Notes: generated from the letters alone by a model not told the origin. A stretch of 7,194 nt of DNA from an uncultured bacterium (GCA_943914435.1 CALUBY010000039.1:1-7194), one strand, 5' to 3'; positions 1-6,368 are shown, counted from the first letter of the stretch. Made by a program: numbers and translations.

Positions 1-23
1 GGGGTTGTACCCCGGGCTTTTTC
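1..23. terminator. Truncated bidirectional hairpin terminator at the window edge
   Basis: The window opens with GGGG, a TTGTA loop and CCCC, continuing into GGGCTTTTTC. This is the loop and right arm of a hairpin whose left arm (predicted to end in GCCC) lies outside the window. It sits directly after the stop codon of the dehydrogenase, so on the minus strand it would end that gene. The T-run on the visible side means it could also end a plus-strand gene arriving from the left. The missing arm is inferred. Confidence 0.55.
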
Positions 24-24
24 T

Positions 25-1257
25 TTAAATATCCTCCGAGCTCGCGTCAAGAATCCGTTGCATAGCAACCGCATACGCGGCCTCGCGCATCGTTACTCCT
101 CGAGACAGAGCGAAGTCAGCCACGTCGCGGTAGGCATCCTTCATGGTTTCCTCGAGTCGATCCGTAACCCTATCCTTCGTCCACACCTCACCTGAGCGGT
201 TCTGTAGCCACTCAAAGTACGAAACCGTGACTCCTCCTGCGTTTGCGAGCACGTCGGGCACCACGGCAACCCCACGGGACGCCAGGATGGCGTCTGCTTC
301 GGGAGTTACCGGTCCGTTTGCCACCTCAAGCACGATGCTTGCCCGTATGTCTTTTGCATTCTCTCCGGTGATTTGTTCTTCGAGTGCAGCCGGCACAAGG
401 ATATCGGCATCAGCCGTGAGAACTCGAGAGGCCTCAGCGGCAGTGCCAAGGAGTACCGCGTCATGCACAGAACCGTGTGCCTCTTTATACGCAAGCACGG
501 CATCAACATCGAGCCCTTCAGCGCGCACCAGAGAGCCGTGACTGTCCGCAATAGCAATGACCTTTGATCCCATACTCGAGAGAAGACGTGCGGCCTGTGC
601 GCCGGCGTTCCCTGCTCCCTGCACGGCACTTGTGAGCATGCCTGCATCCCGGTGCTGGTCAGCCAAAAGCGCCGAGAGCACGAAGAGTGCACCGTCAGCA
701 GTCGCCGTATCACGTCCAACAATTCCTCCCTTTTCAAGAGGCTTTCCCGTTATCATCGCAGGCGCTTTTGTTCCCGTGAGTGTCTCGTACTCATCGAGCA
801 TGACCGCCATGATCTCGGCGTTCGTGTATACGTCTGGTGCAGGAACATCCCTATCAGGGCCCAGGTGATCTGCAAACGCTTTTACATACTCGCGTGCAAG
901 CTGATGGAGTTCATTCTTTGAAAGATGCTTTGGATCAACCGCAACCCCGCCCTTCGCGCCTCCAAACGGTATGCCGACCACCGCACACTTTATCGCCATC
1001 ATGGCGGCAAGTGTCTGCACCTCATCCTTGTCTGCCTGAGGATGAAAACGAATACCACCCTTATACGGACCAAGCGCATTATTAAACTGCACGCGGTATG
1101 CCGGGAACGTTGCCGTGCCTCCTGCATCAAGGGGGATGGTGAGGTCTGCATTCAGTACCCGGTCAGGGGTCTTGAAGAGTAGGCGGTGCTCCTCAGACAG
1201 ACCAAGCAGGTTCGAGGCCTTTTCAACGTGTTCACTAAAATAATCAAATGCGTTCAT
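25..1257 (-). CDS. gdhA: Glutamate dehydrogenase (Glu/Leu/Phe/Val dehydrogenase family)
   Basis: It encodes a cytosolic NAD(P)-dependent oxidoreductase that interconverts L-glutamate with 2-oxoglutarate and ammonia, linking carbon and nitrogen metabolism. From the Met at 1257 it has 410 residues, normal for the hexameric short type. Visible motifs are GPYKGGIRFHP (about 63-73), GGAKGG with the catalytic Lys at about 102, PAPDVYT with the catalytic Asp at about 142, TGKPLEKGG, and a Rossmann GAGNAG at 214-219. The reading frame extends ten residues upstream to an ATG at 1287. I prefer 1257 because family proteins usually begin near MNAFD and a TATGCT box lies across the upstream ATG. No strong Shine-Dalgarno precedes either start. 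Glutamate is the likely substrate, but the fold also covers Leu, Phe and Val dehydrogenases. NAD versus NADP use cannot be decided. A hairpin on each side makes it a single-gene unit. Confidence 0.94.
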   Translation of the reverse strand: MNAFDYFSEHVEKASNLLGLSEEHRLLFKTPDRVLNADLTIPLDAGGTATFPAYRVQFNNALGPYKGGIRFHPQADKDEVQTLAAMMAIKCAVVGIPFGGAKGGVAVDPKHLSKNELHQLAREYVKAFADHLGPDRDVPAPDVYTNAEIMAVMLDEYETLTGTKAPAMITGKPLEKGGIVGRDTATADGALFVLSALLADQHRDAGMLTSAVQGAGNAGAQAARLLSSMGSKVIAIADSHGSLVRAEGLDVDAVLAYKEAHGSVHDAVLLGTAAEASRVLTADADILVPAALEEQITGENAKDIRASIVLEVANGPVTPEADAILASRGVAVVPDVLANAGGVTVSYFEWLQNRSGEVWTKDRVTDRLEETMKDAYRDVADFALSRGVTMREAAYAVAMQRILDASSEDI

Positions 1258-1282
1258 AGCTGCGGGGGTTAGCTGTGGGAAA

Positions 1283-1288
1283 AGCATA
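1283..1288 (-). promoter_or_regulatory. Possible -10 element of the dehydrogenase gene
   Basis: TATGCT on the minus strand would place transcription start near 1276, a 19-base leader before the preferred start at 1257. I see no good -35. The same hexamer precedes nusB in this window. This is a weak call. Confidence 0.3.
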
Positions 1289-1320
1289 CGCCACTCATCC
1301 GAGCCGTCTATGGGGATAAC

Positions 1321-1349
1321 AAAACCCGGGACCGATGGTCCCGGGTTTT
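1321..1349. terminator. Bidirectional rho-independent terminator
   Basis: A perfect 13-bp stem (1321-1333 with 1337-1349) has a GAT loop, a GC core of CCCGGGACC and A/T ends on both sides, so a T-run follows the stem on either strand. It overlaps the stop codon of the 66-residue gene by three bases and closes that minus-strand unit just before the dehydrogenase promoter. Confidence 0.85.
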
Positions 1350-1548
1350 AAGTCAACAGACGCTTTTTATGATGACGCTCGATTTTTTTTAGCTTTGCCA
1401 CTCTCGCGCCGAATGCGCTTCGCGGACACGGTTTGCCCTCCGCCAGAAGACGTTGGTACTGCTTGATTTGATCATCAAGGCGCGGATCCTGCTGATTGTT
1501 CTTTTTCACACTCCTACCGTACGGAGGAGTATAGAAAACATGGCTCAT
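1348..1548 (-). CDS. Small basic protein of unknown function (66 residues)
   Basis: I do not recognise this protein. It is 66 residues long. The N-terminus is aromatic and proline-containing (FYTPPYGR), the middle is a glutamine-rich predicted helix (about 22-37), and the end is strongly basic (KLKKIERHHKKRLL), so RNA or DNA contact is possible but unproven. It has one cysteine, no signal peptide and no membrane segment. Reality as a gene is supported by AGGAG at 1560-1556, seven bases before the ATG, by a good promoter at 1572-1599, and by a terminator touching its stop codon. It lies 56 bases downstream of smc on the same strand and could also be reached by read-through from smc. Confidence 0.7.
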   Translation of the reverse strand: MSHVFYTPPYGRSVKKNNQQDPRLDDQIKQYQRLLAEGKPCPRSAFGARVAKLKKIERHHKKRLLT

Positions 1549-1555
1549 TGACCTT

Positions 1556-1560
1556 CTCCT
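1556..1560 (-). promoter_or_regulatory. Shine-Dalgarno sequence of the 66-residue gene
   Basis: AGGAG (within AGGAGAAGG) lies seven bases upstream of the ATG at 1548. It fixes that start, and it stands out because smc and rnc have no Shine-Dalgarno. Confidence 0.7.
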
Positions 1561-1571
1561 GTTCTGAATAC

Positions 1572-1599
1572 TTTATACACTTAAAACAAGAAAAATCAA
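1572..1599 (-). promoter_or_regulatory. Sigma70-type promoter of the 66-residue gene
   Basis: TTGATT (1599-1594), a 16-base spacer and TATAAA (1577-1572) predict a start near 1565, just upstream of the Shine-Dalgarno. It lies within a few bases of the smc stop codon. No smc terminator separates the two genes. Confidence 0.6.
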
Positions 1600-1604
1600 T
1601 AGCC

Positions 1605-3824
1605 CTATTTCGCGACTGCTGCCGCTTCTTCAAACTTTACGGAGAGAAGCTTCGAAATACCATCTGCTCCCATCGTAACGCCGTACAAAATACCCGCGCG
1701 ACTCATCGTCTCTCGGTTGTGGGTAATAACAATGAGCTGCGAGCGACTTGAGAGGCTCTCAATCATATCGCCATAGCGTCGACTGTTCGCTTCGTCGAGC
1801 GCCGCGTCCGTTTCATCAAGTATAAGGAACGGTGGCGGGTTCACCTGGCTCATAGCGAAAATAAGGGCAATCGAGGTGAGCGCTCGCTCGCCTCCTGAAA
1901 GCTGCATCAGGGCCTGCACCCGCTTCTTTGGCAGATTCACCGATATCTCAATACCAGGCTTTTGATTCTTAGAGCGTTTTGATGAAACTTCTTCTTCATA
2001 GTCTTCGCTCTCTTCGTCTTCTGTTTTTGAAAACTCTTCGAGGATCAACCGTGCCCCTCCTCCACCAAACATAAGCGTGAAGAATTCTCCAAACGATTCG
2101 TTCACTTTTGCGAGCCCTTCACTAAAGCTCTTCTGTAACTCGGTATCAAGGTCTGCAATAAGAGCACGTAGCCCCGCACCAGAGGTTGCAAGATCCTCGA
2201 GTTCGCTCGCAAGGAATGCTTCGCGTTCCGTTGCCTCCTTGTACTCGGTACGCACGTCCTCACCTGAGCCACCCGCCTCCTCGACTCGAATCTTTAATCG
2301 CTCCATTGAGCGCTTTCGCTCTTCTTGTACTTTCCGTTCTTCGGAAGGATGCTCGCTCAAGGGTTCATACGAAAGCGCCTGTGCTCCCGCAAGAGCGACC
2401 ACTTCGCGCTTGCCCATCTCCATCTCCTCTTGAAGGTAATCAAGCTCGCCCATCTTTGCGGCGAGTCGTGAGCGTTCTCCCTCCGCACGAGCCTTTGCGT
2501 CCGCTAGCTCAATAAGACGACGATTCTGCTCGCGTCCGGTTTCTTCATGAGCCACCGTAGCTTCACGCGCGTTTCGGAGTGACTCGCGTGCTTTCGCAAT
2601 GGCTTCTTCAAGGGCCGCGTCTTTGCCGGCAAGGTCTGCACGCTTCGCCTCAAGGTCATGCGCTGCCTGTTCCTCCTCGTGCATGAGCTCGTCGTTTGTG
2701 GTGCCGAAGCGCTCAAAGAATGCCTGCACCGCGTTCCGCAGCGTCATGAGTGCCGCTCGTATAGCCGTAGGCTCCGCGTCCTGAACCATCTGCACCTGGC
2801 GCTCTACCTCCTCGTGGAGAGCCTCGAGGTCTTCACGCGGCACCTTTACATACGGGTCATGAGAGACTGCAACCGAACGCTGCTTTGCGGCTGCGAGCGC
2901 CCCCTCTACGCGTCCCATACTGCGCGCAAGCTCAGACCGCTCGCCCGTAAGGCGGTCGAGTTCACGCTCTGCCTTGCGTACTACCTCAGCACGCTTCATT
3001 CCCTCAACATCAGTTGTTGCGCGTTCTTCAAATGCCTTCAACTCTGTCTCAAGTACCGCAAGGCGCTCTGACACTTCCCGAAGGGTTGCCTCTGTCTCTT
3101 TTCGTTCATAGCTAATGAACGCTTCCTCGATAGCAAAGTACGTGTGCGCAAGCGCGCGTAACTCTTTCATCAGTTCCTCGGCACGATCAAGACGCTCGAC
3201 CTGTTTCGCAAGGAAGCGAATATGCGGTGCTATCTCACGACGCAGTGCCTCAACCTGAGCGACGTTCTCTTCAGTTTTTTCAAGCTTCCGCTCTGCTTCT
3301 TGTTTCTTGAATTCAAATACCTTAAGACCAAGAGCATCTTCAAGCATGCTCCGTCTCTCGCGAGGAAGCGCAGTAAGGATACGGTCAGCCTCTCCTTGAG
3401 AGATGATGTGGTGACCGGTCTCTCCTACGTTCGCGCTTGCAAGCAATTCCTGCACATCGCGCAGGCGTACCTTTGAGCCATTAATAGCGTACTCACTCGC
3501 TCCATCACGAAACACTGCACGCTCGATGGCCACCTCGTCAAACTCAAGCTTTGGAAAGATGCGCTTTGTATTATCAAAGACAATAGTAACGGCAGCACGG
3601 TTTGCACGTGGTGCCATGTTTGATCCGGACCAGATAAGGTCTTCGCTGCGCTTGCCGCGCATCGACTTCATTGACTGCTCACCAAGCGCAAAACGAAACG
3701 CCTCTGCAACGTTTGATTTACCTGAGCCATTCGGCCCCACCACGCTCGTTACTGATGACGAGAAGTCGAGCACGGTTTTTCGCGCAAAGGATTTGAATCC
3801 TGCTATCTCGAGACGCTTCAGCAT
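1605..3824 (-). CDS. smc: SMC-family chromosome segregation ATPase, shortened and apparently hinge-less
   Basis: This is a cytosolic ABC-type ATPase of chromosome organisation. The 739 residues compare with about 1150-1200 in typical bacterial SMC. The N-terminal head begins MLKRLEIAGFKSFA, has Walker A GPNGSGKS at 30-37 and a Q-loop glutamine at 143. Coiled coil runs about 170-315 and 385-565. The C-terminal head has the signature LSGGE at 642-646, Walker B ending in Asp670-Glu671, a D-loop near 675-680 and the switch His702. Both ATPase halves look intact. The centre (about 316-384) does not resemble the globular SMC hinge and has no Rad50 CxxC hook. An acidic insert (about 598-615) precedes the signature. 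The start matches the family N-terminus. No scpA or scpB is in the window. A -10 box ends eight bases before the ATG, so the mRNA is probably almost leaderless. Confidence 0.96.
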   Translation of the reverse strand: MLKRLEIAGFKSFARKTVLDFSSSVTSVVGPNGSGKSNVAEAFRFALGEQSMKSMRGKRSEDLIWSGSNMAPRANRAAVTIVFDNTKRIFPKLEFDEVAIERAVFRDGASEYAINGSKVRLRDVQELLASANVGETGHHIISQGEADRILTALPRERRSMLEDALGLKVFEFKKQEAERKLEKTEENVAQVEALRREIAPHIRFLAKQVERLDRAEELMKELRALAHTYFAIEEAFISYERKETEATLREVSERLAVLETELKAFEERATTDVEGMKRAEVVRKAERELDRLTGERSELARSMGRVEGALAAAKQRSVAVSHDPYVKVPREDLEALHEEVERQVQMVQDAEPTAIRAALMTLRNAVQAFFERFGTTNDELMHEEEQAAHDLEAKRADLAGKDAALEEAIAKARESLRNAREATVAHEETGREQNRRLIELADAKARAEGERSRLAAKMGELDYLQEEMEMGKREVVALAGAQALSYEPLSEHPSEERKVQEERKRSMERLKIRVEEAGGSGEDVRTEYKEATEREAFLASELEDLATSGAGLRALIADLDTELQKSFSEGLAKVNESFGEFFTLMFGGGGARLILEEFSKTEDEESEDYEEEVSSKRSKNQKPGIEISVNLPKKRVQALMQLSGGERALTSIALIFAMSQVNPPPFLILDETDAALDEANSRRYGDMIESLSSRSQLIVITHNRETMSRAGILYGVTMGADGISKLLSVKFEEAAAVAK

Positions 3825-3832
3825 GTGTCACT

Positions 3833-3838
3833 AGTATA
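3833..3838 (-). promoter_or_regulatory. -10 element of smc predicting a near-leaderless mRNA
   Basis: TATACT on the minus strand puts transcription start at about 3826, two bases before the ATG. The -35 position would fall inside the preceding terminator stem and does not match consensus, so the promoter rests on the -10 box alone. No Shine-Dalgarno is visible. Confidence 0.45.
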
Positions 3839-3846
3839 ACGCACAG

Positions 3847-3879
3847 AAAAAGCCACCCCTCTTGCGAGAAGTGGCCTTT
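3847..3879 (-). terminator. Rho-independent terminator after the small membrane protein gene
   Basis: On the minus strand GCCAC-TTCTC, a GCAA tetraloop and GAGGG-GTGGC form a continuous stem with two U-G wobbles, followed by TTTTT (3851-3847). The wobbles would be C-A mismatches on the plus strand, so this hairpin is built for minus-strand RNA. It separates the 96-residue gene from smc. Confidence 0.8.
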
Positions 3880-3890
3880 ACTTAAAAAGT

Positions 3891-4181
3891 TTACTGTAGG
3901 AGACAATCGAAACCCTCATGGAACCCAATTCCCGTTGCCAATGCCCATAATCCCACACAGGCGAGCGCTGCCTCGAAGGAAGCAACATCGCTTCTGGGGG
4001 TATCTGGAGCAAAGAAGCACCGAACCCTGAGCCAATCGAGAATGACAATACTGATTATGATGCCAATCATTACCGTCATGAGACCTGGTCCAGTAATGGA
4101 CGCAGTAAGGCCAATTACGAAAGCGGTAGCCCAAAACGTTATTGCCTGAGGACTTAAGTGAGTATCGTCAGTATCTCTCAT
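3891..4181 (-). CDS. Small three-helix membrane protein of unknown function (96 residues)
   Basis: I do not recognise the family. From the ATG at 4181 it has 96 residues: a polar N-terminus rich in D and T (1-12), then hydrophobic segments at about 13-29, 33-50 and 70-87. A short charged loop (about 51-69: LRVRCFFAPDTPRSDV) separates the second and third. By the positive-inside rule that arginine-bearing loop is probably cytoplasmic. The frame continues upstream to a TTG at 4244, but GGGAGG at 4195-4190, eight bases before the ATG, decides for 4181. It is flanked by a palindrome upstream and a terminator downstream, so it is probably a unit of its own between rnc and smc. Three cysteines (55, 74, 93) have no recognised pattern. 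Confidence 0.75.
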   Translation of the reverse strand: MRDTDDTHLSPQAITFWATAFVIGLTASITGPGLMTVMIGIIISIVILDWLRVRCFFAPDTPRSDVASFEAALACVGLWALATGIGFHEGFDCLLQ

Positions 4182-4189
4182 GACCGATT

Positions 4190-4195
4190 CCTCCC
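4190..4195 (-). promoter_or_regulatory. Shine-Dalgarno of the small membrane protein gene
   Basis: GGGAGG lies eight bases before the ATG at 4181 and rules out the longer TTG-started reading of the frame. Confidence 0.75.
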
Positions 4196-4240
4196 TACAA
4201 AGATCAGTCAGGACAACTGTGGCACCCAACAGAAATAGAG

Positions 4241-4267
4241 TCAATCACGCCCTACGGGCGTGATTGA
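4241..4267. repeat. Perfect 12-bp inverted repeat between rnc and the membrane protein gene
   Basis: TCAATCACGCCC (4241-4252) is the exact reverse complement of GGGCGTGATTGA (4256-4267), with a three-base TAC spacer. On the minus strand it lies 27 bases after the rnc stop and is followed by only a broken T-run (CTCTATTTCTGTT). It may be an inefficient rnc terminator or a dimeric-protein binding site upstream of the next gene. A TTGACT that could act as a -35 overlaps its edge, but I see no matching -10. Confidence 0.6.
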
Positions 4268-4293
4268 AAAAGCGTAACCCTGAGGAGTAATAC

Positions 4294-4980
4294 TTACCCG
4301 AACACCAAAAGTGCGGCGGTTGCTGCTGCCTGTTCTGCTTCTTGTTTTGACTTGCCGTTTCCGCGTGCAATTTCTTCACCTCCAAGATGGACCGCGACCG
4401 TAAACTGTTTGTCGTGATCAGGACCACTTTCATCAACAGTTTTATAGGTTGGTGTTACGCTTCTTTTTTCCTGCGCGATTTCCTGGAAATGGCTCTTTGC
4501 ATCCTGCCAGGTGCGGTTTTTGAGAACCGTATCAATTTTTGGCGTGAGCGTGCGCGCAACAAATGCTTCAGCTGATGCATAGCCCTGATCAAGATAGATG
4601 GCACCAAGTATTGCTTCAAATGCGTTTGCGAGAATAATCTGTCGAGCTCTACCCATATCTTTCTTCTCGCCTTTTGAAAGGAGGAGCATGTCGTTCACCC
4701 CAAGACCTTCAGCAGTCTCAGCGAGTGAGTACGTATTAACAAGTGCTGCACGATAGGCAGTTAAATCACCCTCAGGTTTGTTTGGAAATCGAAGAAAAAG
4801 GAAGTGAGTGACAATAAGCTCAAGCACCGCGTCACCAAGGAACTCGAGACGCTCATTGTGACTACCAGTGGTGGTGCGGTGCTCGTTCAGGTAGGAACGG
4901 TGAGTCAGCGCTTCTGTAAGAAGCGCTATATCATTGAACGTGACGCCGAGCGTCTTGGCGTGAGCACCAAAATCAGACAT
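4294..4980 (-). CDS. rnc: Ribonuclease III
   Basis: This is a double-strand-specific endoribonuclease that processes rRNA precursors and other structured RNAs, acting as a homodimer in the cytosol. At 228 residues it is normal length. The RNase III domain (about 1-150) has the signature NERLEFLGDAV with acidic Glu43, Glu46 and Asp50, and the second motif ILANAFEAILGAIYLD. The second motif keeps Glu122, equivalent to E. coli Glu117, but has Asn119 where E. coli has the metal-binding Asp114. The double-stranded RNA-binding domain covers about 158-227, ending in GNGKSKQEAEQAAATAAL. Its start is set by an extended -10 placed so that transcription should begin at the A of the ATG. It lies 79 bases downstream of nusB on the same strand. 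Confidence 0.97.
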   Translation of the reverse strand: MSDFGAHAKTLGVTFNDIALLTEALTHRSYLNEHRTTTGSHNERLEFLGDAVLELIVTHFLFLRFPNKPEGDLTAYRAALVNTYSLAETAEGLGVNDMLLLSKGEKKDMGRARQIILANAFEAILGAIYLDQGYASAEAFVARTLTPKIDTVLKNRTWQDAKSHFQEIAQEKRSVTPTYKTVDESGPDHDKQFTVAVHLGGEEIARGNGKSKQEAEQAAATAALLVFG

Positions 4981-4986
4981 GGTTAT

Positions 4987-4995
4987 ATTATACCA
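4987..4995 (-). promoter_or_regulatory. Extended -10 promoter of rnc, predicting a leaderless mRNA
   Basis: TGG followed by consensus TATAAT (4992-4987) ends six bases before the ATG. With standard geometry, +1 falls at 4980, the first base of the start codon. No -35 is evident, as expected for an extended -10 promoter. Confidence 0.7.
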
Positions 4996-5013
4996 GATAA
5001 TACCAATATATGA

Positions 5014-5033
5014 AAGGCCGCAGCGACTGCCTT
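5014..5033 (-). terminator. Possible weak terminator after nusB
   Basis: On the minus strand AAGGCAG, a TCG loop and CTG-CGG-CCTT form a short bulged hairpin followed by TTCATATATT. It lies just downstream of the nusB stop and upstream of the rnc promoter. The T-run is interrupted, so termination may be partial. Confidence 0.35.
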
Positions 5034-5059
5034 CACTTCGACCCCATTCTCATTTATCG

Positions 5060-5953
5060 CTACCGTGCCTTGTCGAGAATCTTCTGTACAGCCTCCGTCA
5101 CAATGGGAAGCATGTCGTCATAGAAATTAAGATCCAGGATGTCTGTCAGACGGAACCATCGCGCATCATCAAGTCCTCCCTTCTTTTCAAGGGTTATGTC
5201 CATGTAGGGCGACTCGGCAAGGAAGTACGAGACATGCTTACGGGTCTTTCCTTTTTCAGGATGACTCGCTATATATTCGTTCTCACCAATCTTATCTTTT
5301 ATAACAACCGGCAGACCAAGTTCGTCTTTAATACCCTCTACCGTTCCCTCTTCAACGCCGGTGCCCTGGGGAATTTTTCCCTTTGAAAGGGTCCAGTGAC
5401 CAAACACATCATGCACGAGCGCAAGATAGTACTGACCCTCATGGAAGGTGTAGACGATGGCGCCCCCGAGTTCTTCAAGCGGCAGGTCTTCGCGGCGTAC
5501 GCGGTCTTTCTTCCCTATCTCGTTTTTACCCGGCTCGCCCAACTCTTTGTATACCGCCCCAAGTACCCCGTTCACAAAACGACCAGACGAGTCGCCTCCA
5601 AACACCTTTGCGAGTTCAATCGCTTCGTTAATAGCAACCTTTGCAGGAACCTGAGTACGGTCTGCAAATAAAAGTTCATACAAACCGATACGGAGAATGT
5701 TTCGGTCCACGGGCGCAATGCGCTCAAGAGGCCAATCGGGCGCGGCCTTTGTTATAACAAGATCTAAATCTGCTCGCTTTGCGAGAACTCCCTCAAGGAG
5801 AGTCTCCATGAATGGCTTGTCGGTATCATCGCCACCGAACTCATCAACGTTTCTTTGGAGGGCTTCCGTGGCAAGCTCTTCAGACAGGTGGGAGGTATCC
5901 CACTCAAAGAGTGTCTGAAGCACGACAGAACGGGCAAGATGTCGGTTGGCCAT
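5060..5953 (-). CDS. nusB: Transcription antitermination factor NusB fused to a Nudix-fold domain
   Basis: One uninterrupted frame of 297 residues; ordinary NusB is about 130-160. Residues 3-138 are an all-helical NusB domain (start ANRHLARSVVLQTLFEWD, middle PVDRNILRIGLYELLF, end FVNGVLGAVYKEL). NusB with NusE/S10 binds boxA RNA in rRNA antitermination. A charged linker (about 139-158) leads to a Nudix-like domain (about 160-292) beginning LEELGGAIVYTF and containing WTLSKGKIP. Its Nudix box at 192-214 keeps Gly192, Glu211 and Gly213, but has Thr198 for the first Glu, Glu206-Gly207 for Arg-Glu, and Asp210 for Glu. Hydrolase activity is therefore doubtful, and ligand binding or a structural role is possible. 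I am sure of NusB and fairly sure of the Nudix fold. It starts at the ATG at 5953, just downstream of a TGC-TATGCT element, with no Shine-Dalgarno. Confidence 0.95.
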   Translation of the reverse strand: MANRHLARSVVLQTLFEWDTSHLSEELATEALQRNVDEFGGDDTDKPFMETLLEGVLAKRADLDLVITKAAPDWPLERIAPVDRNILRIGLYELLFADRTQVPAKVAINEAIELAKVFGGDSSGRFVNGVLGAVYKELGEPGKNEIGKKDRVRREDLPLEELGGAIVYTFHEGQYYLALVHDVFGHWTLSKGKIPQGTGVEEGTVEGIKDELGLPVVIKDKIGENEYIASHPEKGKTRKHVSYFLAESPYMDITLEKKGGLDDARWFRLTDILDLNFYDDMLPIVTEAVQKILDKAR

Positions 5954-5970
5954 GAAAAGAGCGTGTATTC

Positions 5971-5979
5971 AGCATAGCA
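5971..5979 (-). promoter_or_regulatory. Extended -10 promoter of nusB
   Basis: TGC followed by TATGCT (5976-5971) predicts a start near 5964 and an 11-base leader without a Shine-Dalgarno. It diverges from the plus-strand -10 at 6016-6021. Confidence 0.45.
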
Positions 5980-6015
5980 GTAAACATGAGCGAACTACTA
6001 GGGGCACGTGCTGTG

Positions 6016-6021
6016 TATAAG
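6016..6021 (+). promoter_or_regulatory. -10 element for a plus-strand non-coding RNA
   Basis: TATAAG predicts a start at about 6027-6028, which coincides with the 5' base of the helix closing the RNA downstream. No convincing -35 is present. The agreement with the RNA end is the main support. Confidence 0.4.
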
Positions 6022-6248
6022 TTGAAAAGGTAAAGAGAGTCAGCGGGTATCGCGTCCGCTGCTCGTCTTCACGGGCACCCCGTTTCATTTCCTGACGCCT
6101 CCCGTTATTCGGCTGAAACGAAACGGCCCGCTCGACTGCGCTGCTCTCGCGAACCCGCCTCCTCTCCTACACTTTGAGAGTGTAGTTTGAATTCATAGGT
6201 AAATAGTAGAGGCGGCGAGAATATGAAGCCGTGCGAACGAGCAGCGGA

Positions 6249-6315
6249 AGCGATGGGACGTGATGTTTCGGCAACTAACGGGTTGCCAAAGGAAACATCA
6301 CGGGGACCCATCGCT
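6249..6315 (+). other. 26-bp three-segment hairpin within the candidate RNA
   Basis: AGCGATGGG pairs with CCCATCGCT (9 bp). After an internal loop (A opposite GGGA), CGTGATGTTTC pairs with GAAACATCACG (11 bp). After an AAAG bulge, GGCAAC pairs with GTTGCC (6 bp) around TAACGG. All pairs are Watson-Crick. Directly before and after it stand two copies of GAGCAGCGGA. A stem this long could be an RNase III substrate, but that is inference. Confidence 0.75.
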
Positions 6316-6368
6316 GAGCAGCGGAGTCGCATGGTGAATGTTCTTGCCTTAGAGGTTCATACTATGAA

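Noticed and set aside
4182..4244. N-terminal extension of the small membrane protein from a TTG codon
   Set aside because: GGGAGG eight bases before the internal ATG at 4181 is a far better start, and the TTG lies inside the palindrome.
6012..6020. Single DnaA-box match (TTATACACA on the minus strand) in the nusB-rpmF gap
   Set aside because: There is only one copy, with no dnaA/dnaN neighbours and no AT-rich unwinding region. It overlaps the -10 of the candidate RNA, so an origin is not supported.
6105..6332. 75-residue minus-strand open frame in the nusB-rpmF gap
   Set aside because: It runs through both arms of the 26-bp hairpin and other helices, has no ribosome-binding site or promoter, and has no recognisable protein features.
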